Notes under the pieces: generated by a model
The model's input: only the letters and a program-made list of their open reading frames with translations
The model's database searches: none
Told to the model about the DNA's origin: nothing
Shown here: in pieces, positions 1-7,094 of the stretch
Layout: each line of letters opens with the position of its first letter
Numbering within the stretch: position 1 is the stretch's first letter
DNA from: Planctomycetota bacterium
GTDB taxonomy: Bacteria; Planctomycetota; Phycisphaerae; UBA1845; Fen-1342
Length of the DNA: 33,042 nucleotides
Direction of reading: 5' to 3'
Assembly: GCA_022574815.1 (NCBI GenBank)
Contig: JACZRH010000012.1
Coordinates: forward strand, 1 to 33,042
Program-made: the position numbers and the translations under genes

Positions 1-1
1 C

Positions 2-994
2 CAGCCGCTGCACCGCCGACACATCAAACCGCAGAACATCAAGGCCGACGGCGACTTTCTGACCTGCCGGCGGACGCTCTTGGTCTGCGACGACATGCAC
101 TTCTCCTGCGGCCGGGCGAACGAGCCGGCGCGGCTGTTCTTCTCCAACGGCGACGGCGACGAGCTGTACTTCATCAAACAAGGCAGCGGGTACGTCGAGA
201 GCGTCTACGGCACGTTGCCATTCAACGAGTACGACTACGTGATGATCCCCAAATCGACGCCCTACCGCATGCACTTCGAGGGCAACCAGGGCACGTTCAT
301 CGTGTTCGAGGGCCGGCCGTGGCTGGGGATCCCGAGCCAGTACCGCAACAAGTCGGGCCAGCTTACCGACTACGCGCCCTACTCGCACCGCGATTTCCGC
401 TTGCCGACCGAACTGCCGCGCTTCGATCCGCAGAAGCACGGCGACCCGCCGTACGACCTGGTCGTGAAGTTGGCGGACCGGCTGACGGTGCATGAGTACA
501 AGCACTTTCCGCTGGACGTGGTCGGCTGGGACGGGGTGATCTATCCGCTCGCGTTCAACATTCGCGACTTTCAGCCGAAAATCGGGCTCGTGCATCTTCC
601 GCCGACGATACACCTGACGTTCGCGGGCAACCGGTTCGTGGTGTGCTCGTTCGTGCCGCGCACGACGGACTTTCACGAGAAGGCGATCCCGTGTCCGTAC
701 GGGCACGCGAGCGTGGACATGGACGAGATCATGTACTACGTCGACGGTAACTTCATCTCGCGCAAGGGGATCGAGCCCGAGTCGATCAGCCTGCACCCGC
801 AGGGCGTCCCGCACGGGCCGCACCCGGGCACGTACGAAGCCTCGATCGGCACGCGCCACACCTCGGAGTTGGCGGTCATGTGCGACACCTACAAGCCGCT
901 ACGGCTCACGACGGTCGCCGCCGAAGCCGAGGAGAAGGACTACAACACGACGTGGGTAGACAAGGAGGGTTACTCGACGTGGACGAAGCGGTGA
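2..994 (+). CDS. hmgA: Homogentisate 1,2-dioxygenase, 5'-truncated by the window edge
   Basis: Non-haem iron dioxygenase of tyrosine/phenylalanine breakdown that opens the homogentisate ring to maleylacetoacetate. The frame is open from base 2, reading PLHRRHIKPQNIKADGDF, so the true start lies upstream and a TTG at 80 is only internal. About 330 residues are present, the C-terminal three quarters of a normal enzyme. Seen directly: the RRTLLVCDDMHFSCGRA stretch, a cupin-like core, HASVDMDEIMYY (a likely iron-binding His and acidic ligand) and HPQGVPHGPHPG, which carries the C-terminal iron His. These resemble the bacterial two-cupin HmgA type. No other tyrosine-catabolism gene is visible, since the neighbour downstream is a transposase. 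Family assignment is firm; which residues bind iron is by analogy. Confidence 0.93.
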   Translation, partial: QPLHRRHIKPQNIKADGDFLTCRRTLLVCDDMHFSCGRANEPARLFFSNGDGDELYFIKQGSGYVESVYGTLPFNEYDYVMIPKSTPYRMHFEGNQGTFIVFEGRPWLGIPSQYRNKSGQLTDYAPYSHRDFRLPTELPRFDPQKHGDPPYDLVVKLADRLTVHEYKHFPLDVVGWDGVIYPLAFNIRDFQPKIGLVHLPPTIHLTFAGNRFVVCSFVPRTTDFHEKAIPCPYGHASVDMDEIMYYVDGNFISRKGIEPESISLHPQGVPHGPHPGTYEASIGTRHTSELAVMCDTYKPLRLTTVAAEAEEKDYNTTWVDKEGYSTWTKR

Positions 995-999
995 GTTGA

Positions 1000-1030
1000 G
1001 GGTTCGGGGTTCAAGGATCAGGGTTCAGGG
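1000..1030. repeat. Short direct repeats of GGTTC(A/G)GGG
   Basis: Immediately after the hmgA stop the sequence repeats a GGTTCGGGG / GGTTCAGGG unit with degenerate copies between. It is short, non-coding and of unknown role. Confidence 0.5.
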
Positions 1031-1047
1031 CTGACCGGGAGGTGTGA

Positions 1048-1059
1048 CGCCAATTGGCG
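1048..1059. repeat. Perfect 12-bp palindrome CGCCAATTGGCG
   Basis: A perfect palindrome between hmgA and the transposase gene, four bases before the left REP hairpin. It could be a regulator site or part of the REP structure. The sequence alone does not decide. Confidence 0.45.
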
Positions 1060-1062
1060 CGC

Positions 1063-1090
1063 ATCCGAACCCGCGACGCAAGTCGACGGG
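1063..1090 (+). repeat. REP-like hairpin, left copy flanking the RAYT gene
   Basis: Head ATCCGAACCC leads into a stem, CCCGCGAC pairing with GTCGACGGG with one bulged A, closed by a GCAA tetraloop at 1078-1081. The same head and loop appear on the opposite strand at 1674-1700, placing the transposase gene between two inverted REPs. Confidence 0.7.
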
Positions 1091-1150
1091 CCCGGACCAT
1101 TCTCGTCCGTCACCGTGACATTCGCGGAGCCTAACGATACACTCGGTCAA

Positions 1151-1639
1151 ATGCCCGACCCGCTTGCCTTTCTCTTGACGTTTCGCACCTACGGAACTTG
1201 GCTGCACGGCGACGACCGAGGGGCGGTGGACCTTGAGCACAATACGCCCGGCACGCCCCTGTTGCGGCCGGACGCGGCACGCGAGCAGCGGGAACGCCGT
1301 GCAATGAAAGCAGAGCCGATGATCCTGAACGAGCGCCTGCGCTCTGTGGTCGACGCTGCCATCATTGATGAATGTGCCTATCGCAAGTGGAACCTACTCG
1401 AACGCGCGGTTCGTAGCAATCACGTCCACATCGCAGTGGCCTTTGCCGGCCTGCGGCCCGAGCGAATGTTACAAAAGATCACGGCTCGCGCGACGCGCTG
1501 GCTGCGCGAGCGCGGCCTGGTACATACCGGGCAACCGGTCTGGGCCGACCGGCCCGGCAGCCGCCGCTATCTCTGGTCGGCAAAGCAAGTCAACGCGGCC
1601 ATCGACTACGTCCGCGAGGGCCAAGACACACCCCGCTGA
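1151..1639 (+). CDS. REP-associated tyrosine transposase (RAYT), Y1/HUH family
   Basis: Single-strand DNA transposase-like protein of 162 aa related to IS200/IS605 TnpA. These proteins are thought to mobilise or process REP hairpins and are usually single-copy, without IS ends. Seen: the N-terminal FLLTFRTYGTWLHGDDRG block typical of the family, the HUH pair as NHVHIAV (about residues 97-103), the C-terminal RRYLWSAKQVNAAIDYV helix that should carry the catalytic tyrosine, and a length normal for the group. The ATG at 1151 is preferred over a GTG at 1115 because homologues begin close to the FLLTFRTYG block. REP hairpins flank it on both sides in opposite orientation, supporting a RAYT rather than an ordinary IS. 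Its actual activity is unknown. Confidence 0.85.
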   Translation: MPDPLAFLLTFRTYGTWLHGDDRGAVDLEHNTPGTPLLRPDAAREQRERRAMKAEPMILNERLRSVVDAAIIDECAYRKWNLLERAVRSNHVHIAVAFAGLRPERMLQKITARATRWLRERGLVHTGQPVWADRPGSRRYLWSAKQVNAAIDYVREGQDTPR

Positions 1640-1673
1640 CGCCGCTCGCAGCCGGACGATCGCGCTCCCGCAG

Positions 1674-1700
1674 CCCCTCACTTGCGTGAGGGGTTCGGAT
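1674..1700 (-). repeat. REP-like hairpin, right copy flanking the RAYT gene
   Basis: On the minus strand the head ATCCGAACCC is followed by a perfect 8-bp stem CCCCTCAC / GTGAGGGG closed by GCAA (plus-strand TTGC at 1682-1685). It could also help stop transcription after the transposase gene, but no T-run follows. Confidence 0.75.
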
Positions 1701-1824
1701 TCGCCGCAACCGCGCCCATCCAAATACACACGAATGCAACCCGCGAACGACGAGTGATCCCCCGCATTCCCTTGCCGATCCCGGGGACCGCGCCCGGCCC
1801 CTTCGCGACCGGCCAACCGGCGGG

Positions 1825-2910
1825 TCAATTCCCCTCGTCCGGCTGCTCGAGCTTGAAGTCGTGGTCGATCAGGTGCTTCGCCCCCGTGTCGGTGCCGGCG
1901 TACAACGCGGCGGTGAACTTCGTCTGTCCGGTCGCTTTCAGGTCGCCGATCGCGATTTCGGCCGTCTCGCCGCGCTTGCCGACCGCCGGCGACCAGATGA
2001 AAGTGTGCTCGATCAGCCGCGCTCCGCCGTCTTTGGGCGTCAACGTGAGCGTGAACTTGCCGCGCTCGCACTGGTGCGGCAAATCGCGCACGATGAGAAT
2101 CACTTTTTCGGCGTAGAGCGGGATCTTCCGCTGCTCTTCGTATTCGCCGCGGTAGAAATCCACCGCGATGCGGAGCATGTTGCTCCTGTACTTGTAGTCG
2201 AGGCTGTAAGGCGAAACGCGCTTGAAGAAATCGGCCGCCAGCTCGCGAGAGGCGTCGATCGCCAGCTCCTCCGGCGTCGCCCGCGGCGGAGAGTTCTTCT
2301 GGGTCCGCTCGTAGACGATGGTCGGCGTGGAATGGGTCAACAATTCGCCGCCGCTGACGACGTCGAGGACGCGCAGGGTGCCTCCCACGCCGCCGCGGTG
2401 CGTGTGCAGCGTGTATTCGTCCTCGCCGACGACGATTTTCTCTCCGGAGGCATCGCGGCTGGCACGGCCCTTCTTATCGATGGCGTGGCGCCGCTCGATC
2501 ATGGGCTTTTCGTCGGTGCCGATCTCGTAATCGGTGATCTTGCACACGACCAGCGCCTCGGTCTTCCCGACCAGAAGCGGGAAGCCGGTCGAGCTCGCGC
2601 CATCGGCCAGTCGCGCGACCTGGTCGGCGCCGAGCGACTCCTCGATCATCGAATAGCCCACGACCGTGAACCGACCGCTGCGCTCCAGCAGGTCGGCCAG
2701 CCAGTCAGTGAGTTGTTCGGCGGCTTCGAGCGCTTGCGGGTCACCGGCCTGCGCCGGGAGCACGACGATCCGCTGATGATTGGCAAAGTCCCAGTCCGGC
2801 TCATACATCAGCACCGACTTGGGCTTCGAGCCGCCGCCGCCGCCGTTGCCGTTACAACCCGCCAGGAGCAGCAGAATGAGTGCAACCGAAACCGTTCGCG
2901 CGCGCGCCAT
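1825..2910 (-). CDS. Secreted lipoprotein with CsgG/LpoB-like N-terminal region
   Basis: A 361-aa envelope lipoprotein. The start at 2910 gives a clean lipoprotein signal, MARARTVSVALILLLLAGC, with the lipid-modified Cys at residue 19 and a glycine-rich linker after it. GAGAGGG sits about 8 bases upstream; earlier in-frame ATGs would overlap the upstream gene. Residues about 40-110 (RIVVLPAQAG, then ADLLERSGRFTVVGYSMIEESLG) follow the pattern of the CsgG/LpoB fold, in which a short lipoprotein domain senses a named regulator at the outer membrane. The rest holds a beta-rich region without a family I can name. It is the last of three minus-strand envelope genes with short gaps. The fold call is inference; the lipoprotein call is solid. 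Confidence 0.75.
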   Translation of the reverse strand: MARARTVSVALILLLLAGCNGNGGGGGSKPKSVLMYEPDWDFANHQRIVVLPAQAGDPQALEAAEQLTDWLADLLERSGRFTVVGYSMIEESLGADQVARLADGASSTGFPLLVGKTEALVVCKITDYEIGTDEKPMIERRHAIDKKGRASRDASGEKIVVGEDEYTLHTHRGGVGGTLRVLDVVSGGELLTHSTPTIVYERTQKNSPPRATPEELAIDASRELAADFFKRVSPYSLDYKYRSNMLRIAVDFYRGEYEEQRKIPLYAEKVILIVRDLPHQCERGKFTLTLTPKDGGARLIEHTFIWSPAVGKRGETAEIAIGDLKATGQTKFTAALYAGTDTGAKHLIDHDFKLEQPDEGN

Positions 2911-2968
2911 CGTGCAACCCTCTCGAGCTTTCAGGACCGGACGAAACGTCCGCGATCGGCGGGGCGAG

Positions 2969-3154
2969 TTAGGCGCCCGCGCCGGCGAGACCCGCGATGA
3001 AGGTGTTGACCAGTTGGGACAGCCCGGTCGTGATGACCGACGACAGGATGCCGGTGAGTTGCTGATCACTCAATCCGCAACCACCCAATTGGAGCATCAC
3101 CCCGGTGGATACCCACAATCGTAGGAATCGACCGCGTGTCAACCAAGTTCTCAT
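2969..3154 (-). CDS. Small 61-aa lipoprotein-like protein
   Basis: Short secreted protein. The N-terminus is basic (MRTWLTRGRFLRLW), then hydrophobic, then a lipobox-like LGGC, followed by a roughly 30-residue amphipathic tail, SDQQLTGILSSVITTGLSQL onward. GGAGAA lies 7-8 bases before the ATG at 3154. It sits 54 bases after the SH3 gene and 58 before the CsgG/LpoB-like lipoprotein gene, all on the minus strand, so it is probably co-transcribed. No catalytic features are present. Similar tiny lipoproteins with repeated LVT/ITT helices occur in Planctomycetota, but their role is unknown. Confidence 0.6.
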   Translation of the reverse strand: MRTWLTRGRFLRLWVSTGVMLQLGGCGLSDQQLTGILSSVITTGLSQLVNTFIAGLAGAGA

Positions 3155-3208
3155 CGCTGTTCTCCGTAATCAGACCGCGTCCGTAGGCGCGGCGGAATAT
3201 AACCGAAA

Positions 3209-4462
3209 TCAGGGCGCCTCGCGAGCGGACCGGCTGGTCGGTTCGTCCCGCTGAAGCAAGAGCACTTCGCTGACGCGGATGATATCGGCCCCGAGTTTCG
3301 CATCGGTCTTTGCCACACCGCGCACGCCGACGAACTTACCCACGAACGACTCCAGACTCGGCATCTCGGACCGGGCCCGTTCGACATAGGCCACGACGCG
3401 GCCGGTCAGCGGGTCGCGCAGCATGTAGCGGCGTTCGGCCTTTTGCTCGCGTTTCAAATGACTTCGCAGCAGTTGCCCGGTGGCTTGGAATTCGCGGTGC
3501 GATTCGGCGGCCGCGCGGGTCTGGCGAATTCTCTCGATCTCGCGTTGAAACCGGGCCCGGTCGCGCGCTTCGGCGCGTTCGATTTCCCGGGCCGCGAGAG
3601 CGGCGCTCCGGCTTGCGACGCGCAGCTCCAGCGTTCCGATCCACTCCGCCGCGAGCCGCGCCACCGTCGGCTCACGGCGCTGGTCGGCGATCGGGCGCAG
3701 CCGCCCGATCAGCTCGGCCCACGCACGAGACTCCATCGGCTTGCGGCCCTCGGCCTGGATCGCCGTCTCGACCATCGCGAGCCGCTGCCCCCATGCGCCG
3801 CTTAGGTCGAGGCCCTCCGGCGATGCCTGACCGGTCTCATTCTTCTCGGCGGATTCGGCACCGGGCTGTTTCGCGCGCTCAGCGGCGGCCGTCGCGGCGG
3901 CGCGCAGCCGCGCGGCGACTTCGTCGTCGACGCGCTCCACATGGTCGGCCGACACGAAGAACTGAACGTCCTGGGGCGGGACGATTCGAAGCCAGTCGCC
4001 GTCGCGGCCGAGGATTCGCACTTCGCTCCCGCGTTTCAGAAGGGTCTGCAGCTCGTGCTTCATGGGGTCGAGCCGGGCGACCGAGCTGCCCACGCGAACG
4101 CGCAGTCGGCCGGTCCGGACCGAGACGATTCCGCGATCGGGCGCACGCTGGTCGACGAACTCGGCGGCCACGTACGAAAACACGCCGGTCGGCGGTCGGA
4201 CCCGGTGCCAGCCGAAGCGCTCTTGCGCTGCTCGCAGCAGGGCGTCCCTGGCCAGCCGCGTGACGACGACGCTGTTCGCGTCCGGGCGCGACCGCAGATT
4301 CACGCGCTCCGACGTCACGCGCAGCCAATACTCTTGCACTTCGGCGGTAGATTTGTCGTTCGCCGGGGCGCGTTTTTTCGAATCGCCGGCCGTCTGCGCC
4401 CCGGCCGGGGAGATCGCGCCGAGCAAGACGAGCCAGAGCCCGGTGTGTGTGATGCGCTTCAC
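3209..4462 (-). CDS. Exported protein with two bacterial SH3 domains and a coiled coil
   Basis: A 417-aa exported protein, first gene of the three-gene envelope operon. The GTG at 4462 is chosen over the ATG at 4516 because AGGAGGG lies about 8 bases upstream and the protein then begins with a signal peptide, VKRITHTGLWLVLLGAISPAGAQ. Residues about 45-105 form one SH3 type-3 repeat (ERVNLRSRPDANSVVVTRL), and about 112-175 a second (GRLRVRVGSSVARLD). A highly charged helical stretch at about 220-350 (AREIERAEARDRARFQREIE) should form a coiled coil, and the last 40 residues look like a small beta domain. Such proteins usually bind peptidoglycan or envelope proteins; the exact partner is not visible. 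Confidence 0.8.
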   Translation of the reverse strand: MKRITHTGLWLVLLGAISPAGAQTAGDSKKRAPANDKSTAEVQEYWLRVTSERVNLRSRPDANSVVVTRLARDALLRAAQERFGWHRVRPPTGVFSYVAAEFVDQRAPDRGIVSVRTGRLRVRVGSSVARLDPMKHELQTLLKRGSEVRILGRDGDWLRIVPPQDVQFFVSADHVERVDDEVAARLRAAATAAAERAKQPGAESAEKNETGQASPEGLDLSGAWGQRLAMVETAIQAEGRKPMESRAWAELIGRLRPIADQRREPTVARLAAEWIGTLELRVASRSAALAAREIERAEARDRARFQREIERIRQTRAAAESHREFQATGQLLRSHLKREQKAERRYMLRDPLTGRVVAYVERARSEMPSLESFVGKFVGVRGVAKTDAKLGADIIRVSEVLLLQRDEPTSRSAREAP

Positions 4463-4657
4463 GAACAGGCCCTCCTGATCCGGTCCTTGCGGTTCCCGCG
4501 GGTTGACTCCATTCACCGGCGAGGCTATCGGGCGTGCGACGGCGTGTCAATTCGCGGCTTGCGGCGCGGGCGATTCGGCCGCGGCGCAGGCGAATTCGGG
4601 TCACTCTCGGCGGAAGGCGCTTGGCGCCGACACCTTCCTGCGGGACATTCTACGATC

Positions 4658-5710
4658 ATGACCGACACATCGGGCCAATCGAAAGCATTGACGATCCTCT
4701 TTCCGTGCGTCGGGCGCCGCATCGAGCTGATGCAGGCCTTTCGCGCCGCGGCGCAGCGGCTCTCTATCGCGCTGCGCGTGGTCGCCCTCGACCAGACCCG
4801 AACCGCGCCGGGGCTCTACTGCGCCGATGTCGCGGAAACGGTTCCGCCGGTCTCCGACGCGGGCTACATTCCAGCCCTGCTCGATGCCGTGCGGCGGCAC
4901 GACGCCCGCGCCCTGATCCCGACCATCGACACCGACCTGCGCTGCATCAGCGAGCACGCCGCGGACTTTGAAGCGGCCGACTGCACTCCGCTGATCGCGC
5001 CGCCGGCCACGATCGACATTTGCCGCGACAAGATCAAGACGTACGAATTCCTCACGCGAAGCCGCATCGACACGCCGCGCACCTACACCCCAGACGAGAT
5101 CCGTGCCCTGGCCTCGCCGAAGTTTCCCTTGTTCCTCAAGCCGCGCTTCGGCAGCGCCAGCCGCTGGGTCCACAAGATCGAGAACGGCCAGGATCTGGAG
5201 TTCTTCCTGCGGCAGGTCCACGATCCGATCGTGCAGGAATTCGTCGACGGCGTCGAGCACACGCTCGACGTGTACGTCGGATTGAGCGGCGCGGTGCGGT
5301 GCGTCGTCCCTCGGGTGCGCTGGCAGGTGCGCTCCGGCGAAGTCGCCAAGGGCGTCGTGGTCAAGAATCCAGCGATCATGGAGGCCGGCAAGCGCGTGGT
5401 CGAGGCCTTCGAAACACGCTTTCGCGGCATGGTCACACTCCAGTGCATCGTGACGGCGGACAAGCACATTCGCTTCATCGAAATCAATCCACGCTTCGGC
5501 GGCGGCGCGCCGTTGGGGATCGCGGCCGGCGCGGACTACCCCGGCTGGCTGCTGCAAGAGCTGACCGGCCGGCAGCCCGCGATCACGTTCGACGGCTTCC
5601 GTCACGGGACCTGCATGTTGCGCTACGATTGGTCGGTGTTCGTGCCGCTGGAGGATGACCTGAAACCGCGGATCAAGCCGCCGTTGCGAGATTGGCCAAG
5701 TTTCGAGTGA
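4658..5710 (+). CDS. ATP-grasp family ligase
   Basis: Stand-alone ATP-grasp enzyme of 350 aa, expected to join a carboxylate to an amine or thiol through an acyl-phosphate. The N-terminal pre-ATP-grasp part (ILFPCVGRRIELMQAF, residues 13-28) is followed by KTYEFLTRSRIDTPRTY. ATP-binding and metal motifs are KPRFGSAS (161-168), QEFVDGVEHTLDVY (193-206) and FIEINPRFGGG (273-283), the last being the Mg-binding strand. This order resembles carbamoyl-phosphate-synthase-like ATP-grasp proteins in polysaccharide or amino-acid modification loci. The ATG at 4658 is used because coding signal begins there; the ORF extends further upstream only as antisense to the SH3 gene. No recognisable RBS was seen. 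The substrate cannot be deduced. It converges on manC. Confidence 0.85.
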   Translation: MTDTSGQSKALTILFPCVGRRIELMQAFRAAAQRLSIALRVVALDQTRTAPGLYCADVAETVPPVSDAGYIPALLDAVRRHDARALIPTIDTDLRCISEHAADFEAADCTPLIAPPATIDICRDKIKTYEFLTRSRIDTPRTYTPDEIRALASPKFPLFLKPRFGSASRWVHKIENGQDLEFFLRQVHDPIVQEFVDGVEHTLDVYVGLSGAVRCVVPRVRWQVRSGEVAKGVVVKNPAIMEAGKRVVEAFETRFRGMVTLQCIVTADKHIRFIEINPRFGGGAPLGIAAGADYPGWLLQELTGRQPAITFDGFRHGTCMLRYDWSVFVPLEDDLKPRIKPPLRDWPSFE

Positions 5711-5712
5711 TT

Positions 5713-5753
5713 TCCCGTACGAGCCGGGAGCGCCAGCGACCGGTCATGCGGGA
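5713..5753. terminator. Nested hairpin, REP-like, downstream of the ATP-grasp gene
   Basis: Outer arms TCCCG (5713-5717) and CGGGA (5749-5753) enclose CCGG (5723-5726) and CCGG (5740-5743). The inner text CGAGCCGGGAGCGCCAGCGA resembles the REP copies at 25454 and 26423. With the second hairpin at 5790-5818 it separates two convergent genes, so a transcription-stop role is plausible but no T-run is present. Confidence 0.45.
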
Positions 5754-5789
5754 TGAGGCGTTCTCCCCCGGAACAACTCTTTTGCTTGC

Positions 5790-5818
5790 GCTCGCGGCTC
5801 GTTGCCGCGCTTCGCGAG
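5790..5818. terminator. Hairpin between convergent ATP-grasp and manC genes
   Basis: CTCGCG (5791-5796) pairs with CGCGAG (5813-5818) around a 16-nt loop, 22 bases beyond the 3' end of manC. It is placed as a possible bidirectional terminator; no strong U-tract was seen. Confidence 0.35.
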
Positions 5819-5840
5819 AGCACGGTTTTGGAATGGGTTC

Positions 5841-6911
5841 CTATTCATAGCGCTCACCGAAACGCTGCTCGCGCGCCGCGGCCAGATCGCGGATCGCCTG
5901 AACGTGGTCGCGATGACAAACGAGCGTCGCGTCCGCGCTGTGGACGACCACCAGATCGCTCACACCCAGCGCGACGATCAGGTGGTCGCTCTCGCTTACG
6001 AGGATGTTGTTGCGACCGTTTTCCACCAGGGCGCGCTCGGCGATGAGAGCGTTGCCCGCTTCGTCGGATTCTCGCGTCGCGGCGATCGCCGTCCACGAAC
6101 CGAGGTCGAGCCACTTGCACTTCATTTCCACGAGCAGGACGCTGCGGGCCTTCTCCATCACGCCGTAGTCGATGGAAATCCTGTCCAGGCTGCCGAAACG
6201 CTCGGCGCACTCGTCGGATCCCGCCATTCGTTCCCAGGCTTCGGCCAAGCTCGCCAGCTTGGCCGCGTTTTGCGCCAAGTTGCGCTCGAGCTCGGCCAGG
6301 ATCGCGGAAACACGCCAAGCGAACATCCCGCTGTTCCACAGGTATTCGCCGGATTTCAGATACGCCTCGGCGACCTCGCGCGAGGGCTTCTCCTTGAACT
6401 CGGCCGCCCGAAACACCGCGGGTCCCAGCGCCTCGCCGCGGCGCACATAGCCGTAGCCGGTGTGCGGGCTGTCGGGCGTGATGCCGAAGGTGATCAGCGA
6501 GTCGGCGTGCTGCTCGGCGGCGTCCAGCCCGGCGCGGATCGCTTGCGCGAACGCCGCGCGCGGGCTGATGATGTGGTCCGCGGTGAACACAGCCATCGTG
6601 CCGTCGGGATCGCGGCGGGCCAGCAGGTGGGCCGCGAGACCGATCGCGTTCGCAGTGTCACGGCCCATCGGCTCGCCAATCAGATTCGCCCGTGGAAGGT
6701 CGGGCAGCGCGTCGGCGACCTGATCGATGTAGTTCGCGGAGGTGATGACCCAGATGTTCTCGGGTTCGAACAGCCCCTCGAGCCGCTCGCGGGCCAGTTC
6801 GATCAGCGACGCCCCGTCAAACAGCCGCAGCAGTTGCTTGGGCCGCATCCGCCGGCTCAACGGCCACAACCGCGTTCCCGAGCCCCCGGCCATGATGACG
6901 GCGTGTCGCAC
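5841..6911 (-). CDS. manC: Mannose-1-phosphate guanylyltransferase
   Basis: Makes GDP-mannose from mannose-1-phosphate and GTP for polysaccharide or glycan synthesis in the cytoplasm. Seen: the nucleotidyltransferase signature MAGGSGTRLWPLSR (7-20) followed by PKQLL, GEPMGRDTANAIG (79-91), ADHII (111-115), TGYGYVRRGE (151-160), FKEKP (172-176) and WNSGMFAW (192-199). At 356 aa it is the single-domain form without the C-terminal phosphomannose isomerase cupin. The GTG at 6911 is preferred because GGGAGAA precedes it by 8-9 bases and the first residues MRHAVIMAGG match the family. It converges with the ATP-grasp gene. No linked sugar genes are visible, so the final glycan is unknown. Confidence 0.94.
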   Translation of the reverse strand: MRHAVIMAGGSGTRLWPLSRRMRPKQLLRLFDGASLIELARERLEGLFEPENIWVITSANYIDQVADALPDLPRANLIGEPMGRDTANAIGLAAHLLARRDPDGTMAVFTADHIISPRAAFAQAIRAGLDAAEQHADSLITFGITPDSPHTGYGYVRRGEALGPAVFRAAEFKEKPSREVAEAYLKSGEYLWNSGMFAWRVSAILAELERNLAQNAAKLASLAEAWERMAGSDECAERFGSLDRISIDYGVMEKARSVLLVEMKCKWLDLGSWTAIAATRESDEAGNALIAERALVENGRNNILVSESDHLIVALGVSDLVVVHSADATLVCHRDHVQAIRDLAAAREQRFGERYE

Positions 6912-7073
6912 GAGTATTCTCCCTGGGGACGGGAAACCCCAGCCGCGAAAGCGGGTGTGATAGTAAAGCGATGGCCGGGATTGAGCCAGCCCCGCAGCAC
7001 GACCGGAACGGTTGCCGTAGTGCGCGGACGCTCCACAGCCGCTCGATCGACCCGGCCGGGACGCCCGCGCGCC

Positions 7074-7092
7074 AAAAAAAACGCCGGCGCCG
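7074..7092 (-). terminator. Putative terminator: GC-rich palindrome and T8 tract
   Basis: Reading the minus strand after the 667-aa gene stop, a GC-rich self-complementary run (plus-strand 7082-7092) is followed by eight T residues (plus-strand A at 7074-7081). The stem is short, so this is tentative, but position and T-run fit an intrinsic terminator. Confidence 0.4.
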
Positions 7093-7094
7093 CA

